Part shown: in pieces, positions 46,801 to 57,392 of the stretch | Layout: each line of letters starts with the position of its first letter | Position numbering within the stretch: position 1 is the stretch's first letter | NCBI GenBank assembly: GCA_947179155.2 | Contig: OX359282.1 | Span: 15,395,510 to 15,459,509, forward strand | Direction of reading: 5' to 3' | Length of the DNA: 64,000 nt | Source: Hedera helix | Lineage: Eukaryota > Streptophyta > Magnoliopsida > Apiales > Araliaceae | Translations under genes and position numbers: made by a program | Notes under the pieces: model-generated | The model's input: the letters and a program-made list of their open reading frames with translations, nothing else | Database searches by the model: none | Told to the model about the DNA's origin: nothing

Positions 46801-48243
46801 CTCCTTTGATTTATTAAGTAATGCACTCCAACTTAAATACAGAGACGAGACTCTTTCATCAATTGAAAGGTTGATATATTTTTGGGAATACGTCTTTCTT
46901 TCTATTTCCATTGGTTTAACATTGCAGTCACCACCTGTAAACATAGTAAATCCTGTTATTGTCTAAGACAATAAGAAATGGTGTTAAAAGGAACATTAAT
47001 TGTCCTCACCAGAATTAGCCTAGCGAAAATCATGGGCATTCCTTGTACAATGTTTTTGCATAAGCTAATTAGATAGAATTTGATGGTGAAGTCCTGGAAA
47101 AGGAGTTTCACCATATCATATAAGCAAAGAAAGCAAACGGATTTATTTTCAGTATTTCTCATACGATGTTTGTGAGCATTAGGCATGTACGAAAGGAATT
47201 TCACCGATTCCTTTCAATTTATGGAATTCACCCTCTTGAAGAGGTAACAGTGTCTCAAATAAGAATTATGTTCTCTACAACTATGAAAGTATTTTTTATT
47301 GACATATTACTTGTTAATGGCCTATACCTATAATGTCAATTAGAGATATTCCCTTAAAGTAGTGTGTCTAATCTAACCCGAAGAACATTAGACTGCCTGC
47401 CGGTACGCCTAGGTGCAACTAAGAAGTCACGTCTAGAAGATAGAGGCAATGATGTTACATTATGAGACCTTCACTATTAAACTTAACGAAATTTTTACCA
47501 ACTCTCCACCTTCCCCCCGAACCCCCAAAATTAAGCACCGAAAATGACGAGTACGTTCACCTGCAGGCTACAAGAAGAGGCTGCATTAATGACCATTCTA
47601 ACTCAAGAGTGGCTATTATGAATCTTTACTTAGCAATTTTCTTAAAAAATAACTACGAAATAACCTAGCCAGTAACTCCAACATCTCCAGTTCTTCAGCA
47701 GATGTTACAATGACAAGATTTGCAACTATACTAACAATTCGACTGCCCATTTTTTCACTGAAATTTCTCTAATGTTCAATAATATCAGAATGGACCTAAC
47801 CAAAAAGGTACCCTGTTTAATAGGTTACCCAAAAGCAAGAAAATCCAATAAAATAACGGATAAATTGTCACTAGTTGTTCAACAAATTTCTTAAACAAAA
47901 TATCAACTCTAGCAAAAATTGGAGAGAAACATAGAATACACACAAAAAAAAAAAAAAATGAGATACGTAATTGGAAATCTCACTTACCAATAATTATTGA
48001 ACTCGAATTTGATGTCGAAAGTCCAGTAGAAAATGTGGAAATGGAAACTCCACCGAGTTCAAAAGTACCAAATGAAGTAAGAGCAGCCAGAAACACAGAG
48101 GTAAGACAAACCCCACAAAGAAAACCCACCACACAAATTTGACATGGAAATGAGTTTCCCAATTGAAGAGCTCTCTGAGAAACAACTCTATCAAGAGACT
48201 TCTGATTGTTTAGAGGCTCCATCTCTTTTCCAGAATTTATCAT
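40855..48243 (-). CDS. putative alpha-1,6-fucosyltransferase-like type II membrane protein (8 exons)
   Basis: Exons (minus strand): 48243-47988, 46934-46558, 45662-45413, 44693-44528, 44441-44339, 43704-43576, 41670-41455, 41133-40855. Phases agree at every junction, giving 591 codons from Met 48243 or 584 residues from Met 48222 (MEPLNNQKS). Near residues 30-55 (FPCQICVVGFLCGVCLTSVF) lies a single signal-anchor, placing the enzyme in the Golgi lumen. The catalytic region has WEKIPGFGIGAQLAGMCGLL, RKMDRRWWRAQAVRYLMRF, HVRMGDK (about residue 450) and ESDFFIGALGSTWCFLIDGM (about 545), which fit the alpha-1,6/GT23-like fucosyltransferase fold using GDP-fucose. It resembles plant proteins of the Arabidopsis At5g28910 type, recalled from memory. 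No lesion is seen; the acceptor is unknown. Confidence 0.8.
42525..43213. mobile_element. hAT-like non-autonomous element in intron 6
   Basis: The ends are inverted (CCGTGTTCTAAAA on the left; CAATGTTCTAAAA on the right when reversed, 11 of 13), followed by GC-rich subterminal CGCCTAGGCG and GCGCTAGGCGGG words. The flanking 8-mers AAATTTCC and AATTTTCC differ at one base, the duplication size of hAT elements. Inside, 42677-42931 (+) encodes an 84-residue acidic frame ending ESNGNIILEEYGEEK, possibly a transposase C-terminal scrap. It lies wholly within an intron of the fucosyltransferase-like gene and should be spliced out. Confidence 0.6.
44442..44527 (-). other. GC-AG intron (intron 4) of the fucosyltransferase-like gene
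   Basis: The exon ends CCTAG and the intron begins GCAAGC, matching the AG|GCAAGT consensus of GC-AG introns; it ends CTACAG. Only this donor keeps the phase and yields GRIPRVWGYPWSYLQ across the joint. The intron is 86 bp. Confidence 0.75.
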
Positions 48244-49870
48244 AAGTTATAAAAAGAACCCCTAAACACCCCCCTTAAATTATCGTGTTCTCATATTTTC
48301 AGCACATCATGTGCCCAACTAACATCTAGCTACTAATTACTATCACATGAAACTCTTTACCTTTTCTTTTCCTGACCAGCTATATAGAAATCTCATATAA
48401 TTTATTTATTTTTTTATATAAAAATTAAAAAAAAAAAATCCAAAAACCAGAATTGGAATTTGGATTTTCTGCAATTGGTACAACTAGAGAGAAAGGACAG
48501 TAGTTTCAATCTGTATGTCTCAATAGAGTTTTCCGACAGTAACAGCCTTCATAATGTGGTGGTCCTGTTATTTCTTCCTTTCAACTGCACAAACATAATT
48601 GAAAGTCCGTTAAACCAAAAACTATACAGAAAGGAAAAACAATCAATTAAGTGTAACCATCAAAGATTGGAAATAGAAATCAAACATACCCATAGCTAAA
48701 TAAATAATTACATTTCTTAGAACTTAGAAATTATAAATATATGGAAATTTTACAAGAAACCCAGAAATTAAAGGCTTATTTACCTTTCAATACAGCTACC
48801 AAATTTATTTTTGTTATAAAAAAAAAAAGAAAAAAGAAGCAAACTTGTAATCGGGAGAATCACAAAAACCCACTTCAACAAGAGATTAGAAGAATACAGA
48901 GCTGTGAAAAAGTCACAATCTTGGCTGCCTTACAGCTGGGCTGTCAAAATAAAAAGGAAAGCATGCATAAAGACACTTGTGCTGTAGAATTTCCTAAGTT
49001 TCAATGCCACGAAGATGAGAAAAGATTAGAGAGTTAATCAGTTACAGCCGAAGAAACAATTAGAGAGTTTGTGTTTCAAAAGATAGATATGAAATTAAAA
49101 AAAAATGGCATTTTCAGCAAAGACAAATGGGAAAAATCAAAATTACAGATAAAAAGGCATCGGGAAGCTGATACGTAAAAAAGTTTCAATAAAGTTTCCC
49201 AAGAAACACAAAGACAAATCATCCCCAGAATATTCACTCACTCGTTCCCAGTTCCTTCACTTCCTCCCTCCTATGAGCAACACTTGTGTATTAGTGACAA
49301 AAGTACAGCTGCAAATAAAAGAATCGGATGGAATATATTCCCTCCTTCCCAAGTTGAACCCGCCGTCCCACCCTACTCCTTTCATCTTCACGCCAGCTGT
49401 TTTTCCCAAAAAAATTACGCCTTGATGACCAGAATTAGCTTATGGATGTAATTCTAAAATTTCAGAATAAAACTATTAAAAGACCACATCACAAATTATA
49501 CCTTATAATTCAAGGTCATATTTGACTTTACTCTATATTTTATTTTTAATCTAAAATATTTTAAATTTTGAGCAGTTTAACAATTTGCACCCTCTATAGT
49601 CTGCTTCAAAATAATTTGCACTTTCAACTTTAATATGAAAGGGGCAAATTGATTTGGTGTTCAAAATTTAGAGTGTTTTAATAATAAAAAAAATATTTAT
49701 CTAAAGCCAAAGTTATATGGTATAATTTGTGATTTAGTTCAATATAAAATTAATAAGTATAGACAATAATTCATAATAAGTACTTGTTACACAATTAAAT
49801 AGGACAAATATCATTCATACTCTTAATCGTATGACCAACGATTAAGATTAAAAAATTAAAATATGTTGTC
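48244..49870. other. upstream region of the fucosyltransferase-like gene and intergenic DNA
   Basis: This 1.6 kb should hold the minus-strand promoter and 5' UTR. Pyrimidine-rich plus-strand sequence near 49230-49275 would be GA-rich leader on the minus strand. No TATA box could be fixed with confidence, and no other gene is seen. Confidence 0.35.
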
Positions 49871-50050
49871 CGCTATTAATAATAGCGGATGACTAAATTA
49901 TCCGTTATTAATATTAGCAGAAAATGATAAGTTATATCTATTATTATTAATAGTTGATAGTTTATATCTAATACTATTAGTAACAGATGTAGAAAATTTT
50001 AATTCTCTCATCTGCTATCAGTAGTAGTGAATGGCGGTTTTCTAATTTTA
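49871..50050. repeat. cluster of degenerate hairpin repeats
   Basis: About five variants of an ATCCGCTATTAATAATAGCGGAT-like inverted word follow one another at 35-50 bp, from near-perfect (CCGCTATTAATAATAGCGG near 49871) to degenerate (CTGCTATCAGTAGTAGTG near 50012). A separate perfect pair CTTAATCGT / ACGATTAAG lies just upstream at about 49822-49846. Confidence 0.55.
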
Positions 50051-50706
50051 ATTTAGGCCGTTACTTTTTATATTTGAAGTTAATAATAATATTTGTTCTA
50101 TTTTATTTTATAACAAATATTTATTATTAATCATTTATTTGTGTGTGTGTGTGTATATATATATTAAAAAAACTACTCTAAAAAGTAAAAGTTAAGGTGG
50201 AAATATCATTTTATAATCTTAACGTGTTAATACAAAAGATAAGACAAACTTTGTTTTTCAAATACTTCAGGATAAGGCTAAAGTTAGTTGAAGAGAGATT
50301 TTTTAGTCTCCCCTTGGGTGTACGTTGTAGCTATTAACCATCATAAAATTAAAGTACACGTGTTAATAAGTAGACAAGTGTTAGCCGTTGGTCATATCGG
50401 AGAAAGCGTATTTGGTTTTATGAATTTTGATGGCAACGTGTCCCTGATATGAAGGTGAGAGTAAGGGCGTGTTTGGACGTCCTTTGATAAGGCAATCATC
50501 CAAGTCTTGATCTTGCAATATGTCTAGGTCATTTGTGCAGCGAAATTTCTGGTATTGATTGTCAGAGCAAAAATTATAAATTAGGATATTCTCTAATATG
50601 AATTTTAATTTAATTTTCTTTAATATATATTATGCAACATCTATATAATAAAACAGGACCCATTTTGAATCTCAAATTTGAGAAAGCACAAGAACAGTTC
50701 AGATTT

Positions 50707-53700
50707 TGTGACACCCCAGGATTTTACAGAATTTCTAAATAGGGATTTTGAATAATTAATTAAAGGTTATGAGATAAAACCTAGTTGAACGATAAAATGT
50801 ATTTAGAAGTGATTAAACGTGAATTATTGTTTAACCAATGTGATAGAAATGATCTATATGAGTAAGTTGATGTTTAAGAGGGACTCTTGGTATAATAAGG
50901 GTCTATAATATATTTATGGAGAAGTTAGTTGATTATAGTACATGAGAGAATTGAGATATGAAGAAATTATAATATAAATGAATTTTGAGGATTAATTGAT
51001 AATCTAAAGGATTAAAGATGAACAATTTATGGTAATGCCTACATTAAGGCAATTGGAAATAAATCAGTGTAGGACACTGCTGTGTCAGCAGGAGATTGCT
51101 TGGATATATGAAAGTGTATATATGTGTCTATGTGTATATGTGAATGTGTAGAATGAGTTGATAAAGAAAGAAGAAAAGTTAAAGTTTACAGGATATTGAA
51201 ATGAGAAAAGAGTATATAAATCGATGCTTAAGTTATGAATATTGATAGCAAGTTGATGAATAGGCCTGGAGGGGCGATGATATGAAAATGACAAGAGGAG
51301 ATAAGTGTGTAAGTGCAGTAAAGAAGAAACCGTATGACCTAATCGGTTTATTGAGGATTAAAGATAATGCTTTATGAACGTTGGAATTTTTAAGAAATTG
51401 AGGTTAATTAATTGAAATAAGATAGTTATATATATGTTGTGCAGATACAGAATGTAATACTTCGAGAATAAGTAGAAGGTATGTTGAATGCATGAATGAT
51501 ATAAAGTTGGCATATTTATGTGATGTAAATAAGTAAAAGGGACAAAGAGTCGTAGAAAAGGTTATATGATCGAAAAAAGGATTTAAAGGTTGGATTTTGG
51601 TAATCCAGTTGAGGTTCGCTTCACAAGGAAGAGATTTATGGAAAAGATGGGTATTATGACTATTTTGAAATGTCGGATAGTGAAATTGGTTGAATATAGA
51701 ACCGGGTGTGGTTCGTAGAAATTATGAAGTTAATTTTATGTGAATTAGTCATATTTTAAGTTAATAAGTTATTAATAAAAAGCAATTTCGAAGTGTGACA
51801 AGTATTTTGGGACAAGACAATTATGGTGTATTTGATGAGGAATGGAATTCAAGCACAATGAAACAAGTTTGGATCAAAATGGGCTTGAAATGGATTAAAA
51901 ATGATTCAGTTATGATTTATGGGAATTAATTTTCTCTAGATTTTGAGGCTTTTGACCAAAATGACCTTGACAATTTGGGTAATGACTTATTTGTCCCAAG
52001 TGGTGAAATGACGGAAATACCCTTCACTTAAAATGTGAAATGACACAAATGCCCCTAACCATGATTAAGTTAATCTAACTAAGTTGGGTTAGTTGTTGGA
52101 GAAAGCATGCAACTTATATATGTGAATAATTGATAAGCATGAGCATAGCTTATCTTTATTTTCTTCTTCATCATCCGGATAACAAGCTAAGAGAGAAAGA
52201 GAGAGAAAGCCATTAGAGTCATGGAGAAGAGCTAGGAATCATGGAGCTAGAGACCTCAAATGACTAAGTAACAAGAAGAAAAGAGGAAGAACTCATCAAG
52301 ATAAAGCTACCTATGTGGAGAAGTTTTCCATCCAAGGAGGTATAAGCATGATCTAGTTTTAAAATTTGAAGTTTATGTGATTAAGTTTAAGAATAGGTAT
52401 CACCGTGTATGTATCTTTGAAATACATGGTTTGGTTATGAAGTTTATGTGAGTTATATGCTATATGTTTAGTAAGTCATGAAACCCTAAGTTCCAAAGTG
52501 GTAGAATAAAGTTGATGAACTATTCATGTTCTTATTCAAGGCTAGAAATTATGATTCATGGATGATTATATGTTATTTGTTAGAAATATGGATGAAACCC
52601 TAAATAAGGGTGTTGATTATGTGAGAAGCATGCATAAATTCATGCTAGATGGTTTCAAAGAAACATAAATAGAAGAAAAATATGTTTTGTTAGTGAAAAG
52701 TCAAATATTAGGCTATACTTTTTGTGTAGATAACGTAATAATCTGTAAAGTGCACTAGAATGTGTATAGGGAAGTTATAAAGACGTGCAAAGTCATTAAA
52801 CGTGTTTATGGTAACTTATATAGTATGTGGAGGTTAAGATGTTAAGTGGTGTCCAAGCTTTGAAATTTGAAAGTTTTGAGAAGTTAAGGAAAAATCCGAT
52901 TTAAAGGTGAAATGAAATCAAATGAGTCATTTGCATGTTATTATACATGTTAGAGTCGAATTAGCAATCAACGGATTTTGAATTGAGTGAATTGGCGATT
53001 CGAACGATCGAAATCGATCGTTTCGAATCGAAACGGATTTTAACGGACAAAAGTCGCCTCGTGCGAAGTTTTATGGTTTTGAAAGCTTGGGCATGTCATT
53101 TAAGTCTTATGTGAACTATGTCAAAGGTTGGAATGGAATTTAGAAGCAAATGGCCAAAAATCACAAGCTTGCAAAAGTTAAGTTTTGAAAATCTGAAAAA
53201 ATTTCTAAGTCTGGAAATTGTGTGAACAGCCCTCCTACGGGCTAGTGTATCTATGATTTTGAGGAGCCAAATGAGGCAAATGAAAATTTTATAAAATACT
53301 ATGATATGAGGTCTACATGTGTACCAAATTTGGTGTCAATTGGATGTATGGTTAAAGAATTAAAAATCAGTAAAGCAGGAGAGAAAATCAAAATTTCAGA
53401 TTTCTGGGCCACGGCCTAGGCCATGGTTTTGTAGGCAAAACCACGGCCGGGGCCATGTTTGGCTGAGAGGTTTTGGCCGGGGCCATGGATTTCTAGGCCA
53501 AAATCCGGCCGGGGCCGCAGTTGGCAGAGTTTAAAAAAATGATATTTTTGACCCGAAATGAAATGTTTTGATACTAAATGATAGAGATAAGTTATGTAAA
53601 CCCTAGATTGATAAAAATGGACTATGTAAAGGGTGTTGTGGTATAATGAGATAATGAATGTCATAATATAACATGCCTAAAGCTAAGCCAAAGTATGTTT

Positions 53701-54848
53701 AAGGTTTTGAAAAAGGTCGGAAGCAAGTTATGATGTATTATTAACCTATATAAGGTGTAATACATCAAATGTGAAATGATTAGAGACGAATGGTCGTGTA
53801 ATTATGAGTTAGGTTTGTTAAGTTATATTAAGTTATGATCCTATAATGATGAATATAGATTGTATGTTTACAGATAGCGCTCGAAGTAGCAAACCAACAA
53901 AATGACGGATAACAAAGCCAAGCGAGGCAACAAAGGTTAAGTAAATAAATGCAGACCAGGCAAGTGTTCAGACTATAAGGTGCTATTGTTCTAAACGTGC
54001 CCTACGTGCAACTATGTGATTTAACTATTAAGTGAATTACGTGGCATTCATGTATAACATGATAAAGTAGAGATGCATGGCGCATATTATAAACTGTAAG
54101 CATTAAAGGTGTTATCTGAATTACTTGTTGAGCCTATGTGCTCATTCTTGCTATGTACTAACTTTTCAGGTAAAGCCCAAGAAGGCCGGAGGTTCCGGTG
54201 ATGCTAAAGGTAAAGAATGTGAATAGGTGGACAAGCATAAAGAAAATTGGTTATATGTACCCGTGTAATATTTATTTAAAGTAGATGAATATAAAGTTAT
54301 TTATGAGCAAGTTATGTACTAGTTGGTTAAGTTATAAATTGAGGCAAGATGATTGTAATAATGATGTAAATCGAGTATGGATATAATGAAACTCGAATGT
54401 ATGGTATAGATGTATGAATCGGGATATGCATGATATTGTAGAATGTATACAGATATATATGAATAGTAGCAGGTGCACGACAGGTATATGCAAACGGGCC
54501 ATGTATAGACAGATCATGGCGAAATTTTTATTACAGGTTATGTAAATCGTAATATACTTGATTATGAATTGAAATAGACTCGGTCAAAATTGTTAACTGT
54601 TTGACCTAAGTTTAATGAAAGGTAAAGTGAACGTTGCGATCCTGAGACAGGTAAGGAATGTAAGTTAAATAAGTTTTAAGATTAAAAAAAAAAAAAAAGA
54701 CCGCATTTATGGTCAACAGAACGATGTTAAAGGTCAAAGGTTAAAGTTTAACGCATGAGATCCCGGTTAATAAGGTTTTAAGTAAATCACTATGTAATCT
54801 AGATATAATTGGACTTAATTAAGGAATGTGGGATCTCGGGGCGTCACA
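50707..54848 (+). mobile_element. solo LTR (4,142 bp) with target duplication GATTT
   Basis: It starts TGTGACACCCC and ends CGGGGCGTCACA, so the first six and last six bases are inverted (TGTGAC/GTCACA). Perfect 5-bp repeats GATTT lie at 50702-50706 and 54849-54853. Length and termini match the Tekay-type LTRs here. A TATA-like ACTTATATATG near 52106 precedes GAGAGAAAG leader sequence near 52190. A GC block is at 53405-53525. A poly-A run is near 54686. No internal domain remains. Scattered small ORFs are not genes. Confidence 0.85.
53405..53525. repeat. GGCCGGGGCC-word block in solo LTR
   Basis: CACGGCC, GGCCGGGGCCATG and GGCCGGGGCC words recur with intervening AAAACC/AAATCC text. The block ends about 1.3 kb before the LTR 3' end. 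Confidence 0.75.
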
Positions 54849-55137
54849 GATTTCATATCTCAAAATTAATGGCCCAAATTAATTCTTACCTACTAATTTT
54901 CCCCCCAAAACTCACTCTCAAAAGCCTTTGTTGCTTTTCCAATTCCCAATACACACACAGATGTCTTTCTGTTACTTTGTATGTATAATAGATATCAATA
55001 CCAAAAGCTGATTGCACTGTTACTTTGCATACTAGATAGTATATATAATAGATACTTGCTGTCTTTCTTATTCGGTCGGATTTGGGTATAGCTAACAAAG
55101 CAACTTTCGGATTTGGATTAATAAAGCAATAATAAAA

Positions 55138-55175
55138 TAATAACATCCATAATAATAATAATAATAATTACAATA

Positions 55176-55241
<66 letters not shown>

Positions 55242-55245
55242 GTAA
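55138..55245. repeat. AAT/ATT triplet microsatellite forming a palindrome
   Basis: A run of (TAA)n switches at about 55210 to (TTA)n, so the two halves can pair into a long hairpin. Reading frames here give only Asn/Tyr homopolymers. Confidence 0.85.
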
Positions 55246-55572
55246 TTATTATCAAGAAATCGATCATTACCATTACACGCCATCACCAACAGCAAATGGA
55301 ATAACTGAGAAATTTAAAACTATTTTCAAGAAATCGATCAGAAAAATAACTGTTTTAAATTACACGCCATCAGAAAAATAATCACATGGGTTGGATAAAG
55401 TAATCAAACGGCCATCACCAACAGCAAATGGAGTAATTGAGAAATTTGGCCATGAGTGACAATCTCCCCAGTTGCGAAGCTGAGATAGTTCAACAAACGT
55501 GTGCCCATCACGCACAAGATTGATACTCAGAAATGATGCCAACTGTAGCAATTCTCGCATACGACCCAACTA
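55246..55572. repeat. imperfect tandem duplication
   Basis: The phrase CCATCACCAACAGCAAATGG followed by ARTAAYTGAGAAATTT occurs at about 55279-55314 and again at about 55412-55447. TTCAAGAAATCGATCA occurs near 55251 and near 55326. A minus-strand frame at 55569-55360 (FVELSQLRNWGDCHSWPNFS) has no family I recognise. Confidence 0.5.
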
Positions 55573-55575
55573 CCT

Positions 55576-55583
55576 TATATAAA
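55576..55583 (+). promoter_or_regulatory. TATA box ahead of CCGAGC tract
   Basis: TATATAAA at 55576-55583 is followed by AGAGAAAGAAAGATGG and TCTCTTTCTCTC, a plausible core promoter and start region for a transcript covering the CCGAGC tract. Confidence 0.5.
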
Positions 55584-55635
55584 GAGAAAGAAAGATGGCT
55601 TTGGGACAAAGCAATGTCTCTCTTTCTCTCTATTG

Positions 55636-56545
55636 CCGAGCTTCCGAGCTACCGAGCTACTGCTAAGCTACCCTCGATTACCAAACCAACCACCGAGCCA
55701 ATCACCGAACTCCAACCAAGCTACAGCAACCACCGAGCCTGACTATGGACTGCCGCTGAGCTGGAGAACAAACTGCCGATGAGCTGGAGAACAAACTGTC
55801 GAGCTGCCCCAAAACGCTGACCCAAGAACCGAGCTACCTACTAACTATCGTCATACTCCTCCCGAGCCACTGCCGAGCACCACCAAGCCCAAACTGCTAT
55901 ACTGCACATAGCTGCACCAAGCCGCCGTCCCCATACCCATACCCAAACCCTCAAGACTGACCACCAAGCCGTCCGACTTGACCACGAACTGCCGGGCTGC
56001 CGACGAGCCCCACTGCCACAAAGCCGCAACCCCCAGGCCAAGTGTTATCCCAAACACCGAGCAAAGAGCTCCCTGAGCACCGACCCCAGACCTCCGACCA
56101 CCCCACTGCCCCCCTACATCCTACTGAGCAAGTATCAAGGTTGTCAAGGCGCTACAAGAAGCTGCCGAGCAGCAACACCCCCAACCACCAAACCAACCGT
56201 CGAGCTGCTGCCAAACTCCACTACTGAGCTCCACTACCGACCCAAAGCCGTCGTCCCCAAGCAAACTGCAAACCTGTTGTGCTGCTGCTGGCGGATGGTT
56301 GTCGAGTTTCCGAGTTCCAACGAACTCAAGCTCCACCCACCGAGCTGCAGCCACTGAGCTCCGAACCAGCCAACCCCCAACCCCCAACACACCGAACCAC
56401 CCACCCATGAACTTGAATCAAGACCCACACGGCCGAGCTCCTCCCTTCAACAACCGAGCAAAGAGCTTCAAAATCTGAGCATGCAGCCCGGACCTCCGAG
56501 CTCCACCGAGCCGCTGCCGAGAGACCGAGGAACCGAGCCACCCAC
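55636..56545. repeat. CCGAGC-rich tract
   Basis: At least 18 exact CCGAGC words and many CTGAGC/TCGAGC variants lie in about 0.9 kb with irregular spacing; overall composition is C-rich on the plus strand. All frames are open in patches because of low complexity (Pro/Ser/Ala-rich). It follows a TATA box and is bordered by AT triplet repeats. It resembles the GC word blocks of the LTRs but is far longer. Confidence 0.6.
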
Positions 56546-56619
56546 TCCTTCACCAACCATATCCGTCGAAGAGAGAGAAATTAGACCAAAAGTCTAGCTT
56601 AATATTTAAATTAAATAAG

Positions 56620-57131
56620 CATAGATGTAATAATAATAATTAATAATAATACTAATTAATAATAATTAATAATCATAATAATAATAATACCGATAATAAT
56701 AATAATAATGATAATTGTAATAATAATAACTATAATAATACCGATAATAATAATAATACTGATAATAATAATAATTTTTATATTTTATAATTTCTTTAAT
56801 AATAATATAGATAATAATAATATTTTTATTTTTTAAATTTTAATTTAATTTTTTGTTATGTCGTGCCTTCAGGTCAGATCTTTCAATTTTAATCTAATGG
56901 CTCACATTTCATCTCATACACACAATTTTTCCCCAAATTAACACTCAAACAATTTTCTCCCAAATCAACACTCAATTTCACACACTTTCATTCAAATTTA
57001 ATAATAATAATAATAGTAATAACAATAATAATAATAATAATAATGATAACAATAATAATGATAATAATAATGATAATAATAATGATAACAACAATAATAA
57101 TGATAATAATAATGATAACAATAATGATAAC

Positions 57132-57164
<33 letters not shown>

Positions 57165-57165
57165 T
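56620..57165. repeat. AAT/GAT triplet microsatellites flanking the viral insertion
   Basis: Two runs of AAT/GAT/AAC triplets (about 56628-56825 and 57000-57165) are separated by ordinary AT-rich DNA. The second ends exactly where the viral inverted-repeat arm starts, so the virus integrated at or in a triplet repeat. Confidence 0.8.
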
Positions 57166-57392
57166 TAATCCCCAAAAGTGGGATTCTGACTATAAAAACG
57201 ATACTGTATTATACGTTCTCTATGATAATCTAATATAGAATTTAAAAATTCATAATATGTTATGGACATAAAACATAATAAAGATGAAAGAAATACTCAC
57301 AAAATAGTAGAAGCTTTTTATATATGCGAAGAGGTTTTTTACAGAGAGGGTTTACAAGAGAGGATTGAAAGCTAATACTGAAAATTAAGCGT
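57166..57392 (-). repeat. left arm of viral inverted repeat (leader fragment, antisense)
   Basis: This 227-bp segment is the reverse complement of 61609-61835 with one mismatch (57204 versus 61797). It is the first part of the predicted viral RNA leader, placed backwards next to the polymerase ORF. Its inner end corresponds to the predicted transcription start. Confidence 0.9.

Noticed and set aside
55092..55295. Asn/Tyr homopolymer ORF
   Set aside because: Translation of the AAT/ATT palindrome.
56978..57175. Leu/Ser homopolymer ORF
   Set aside because: Translation of a triplet microsatellite.
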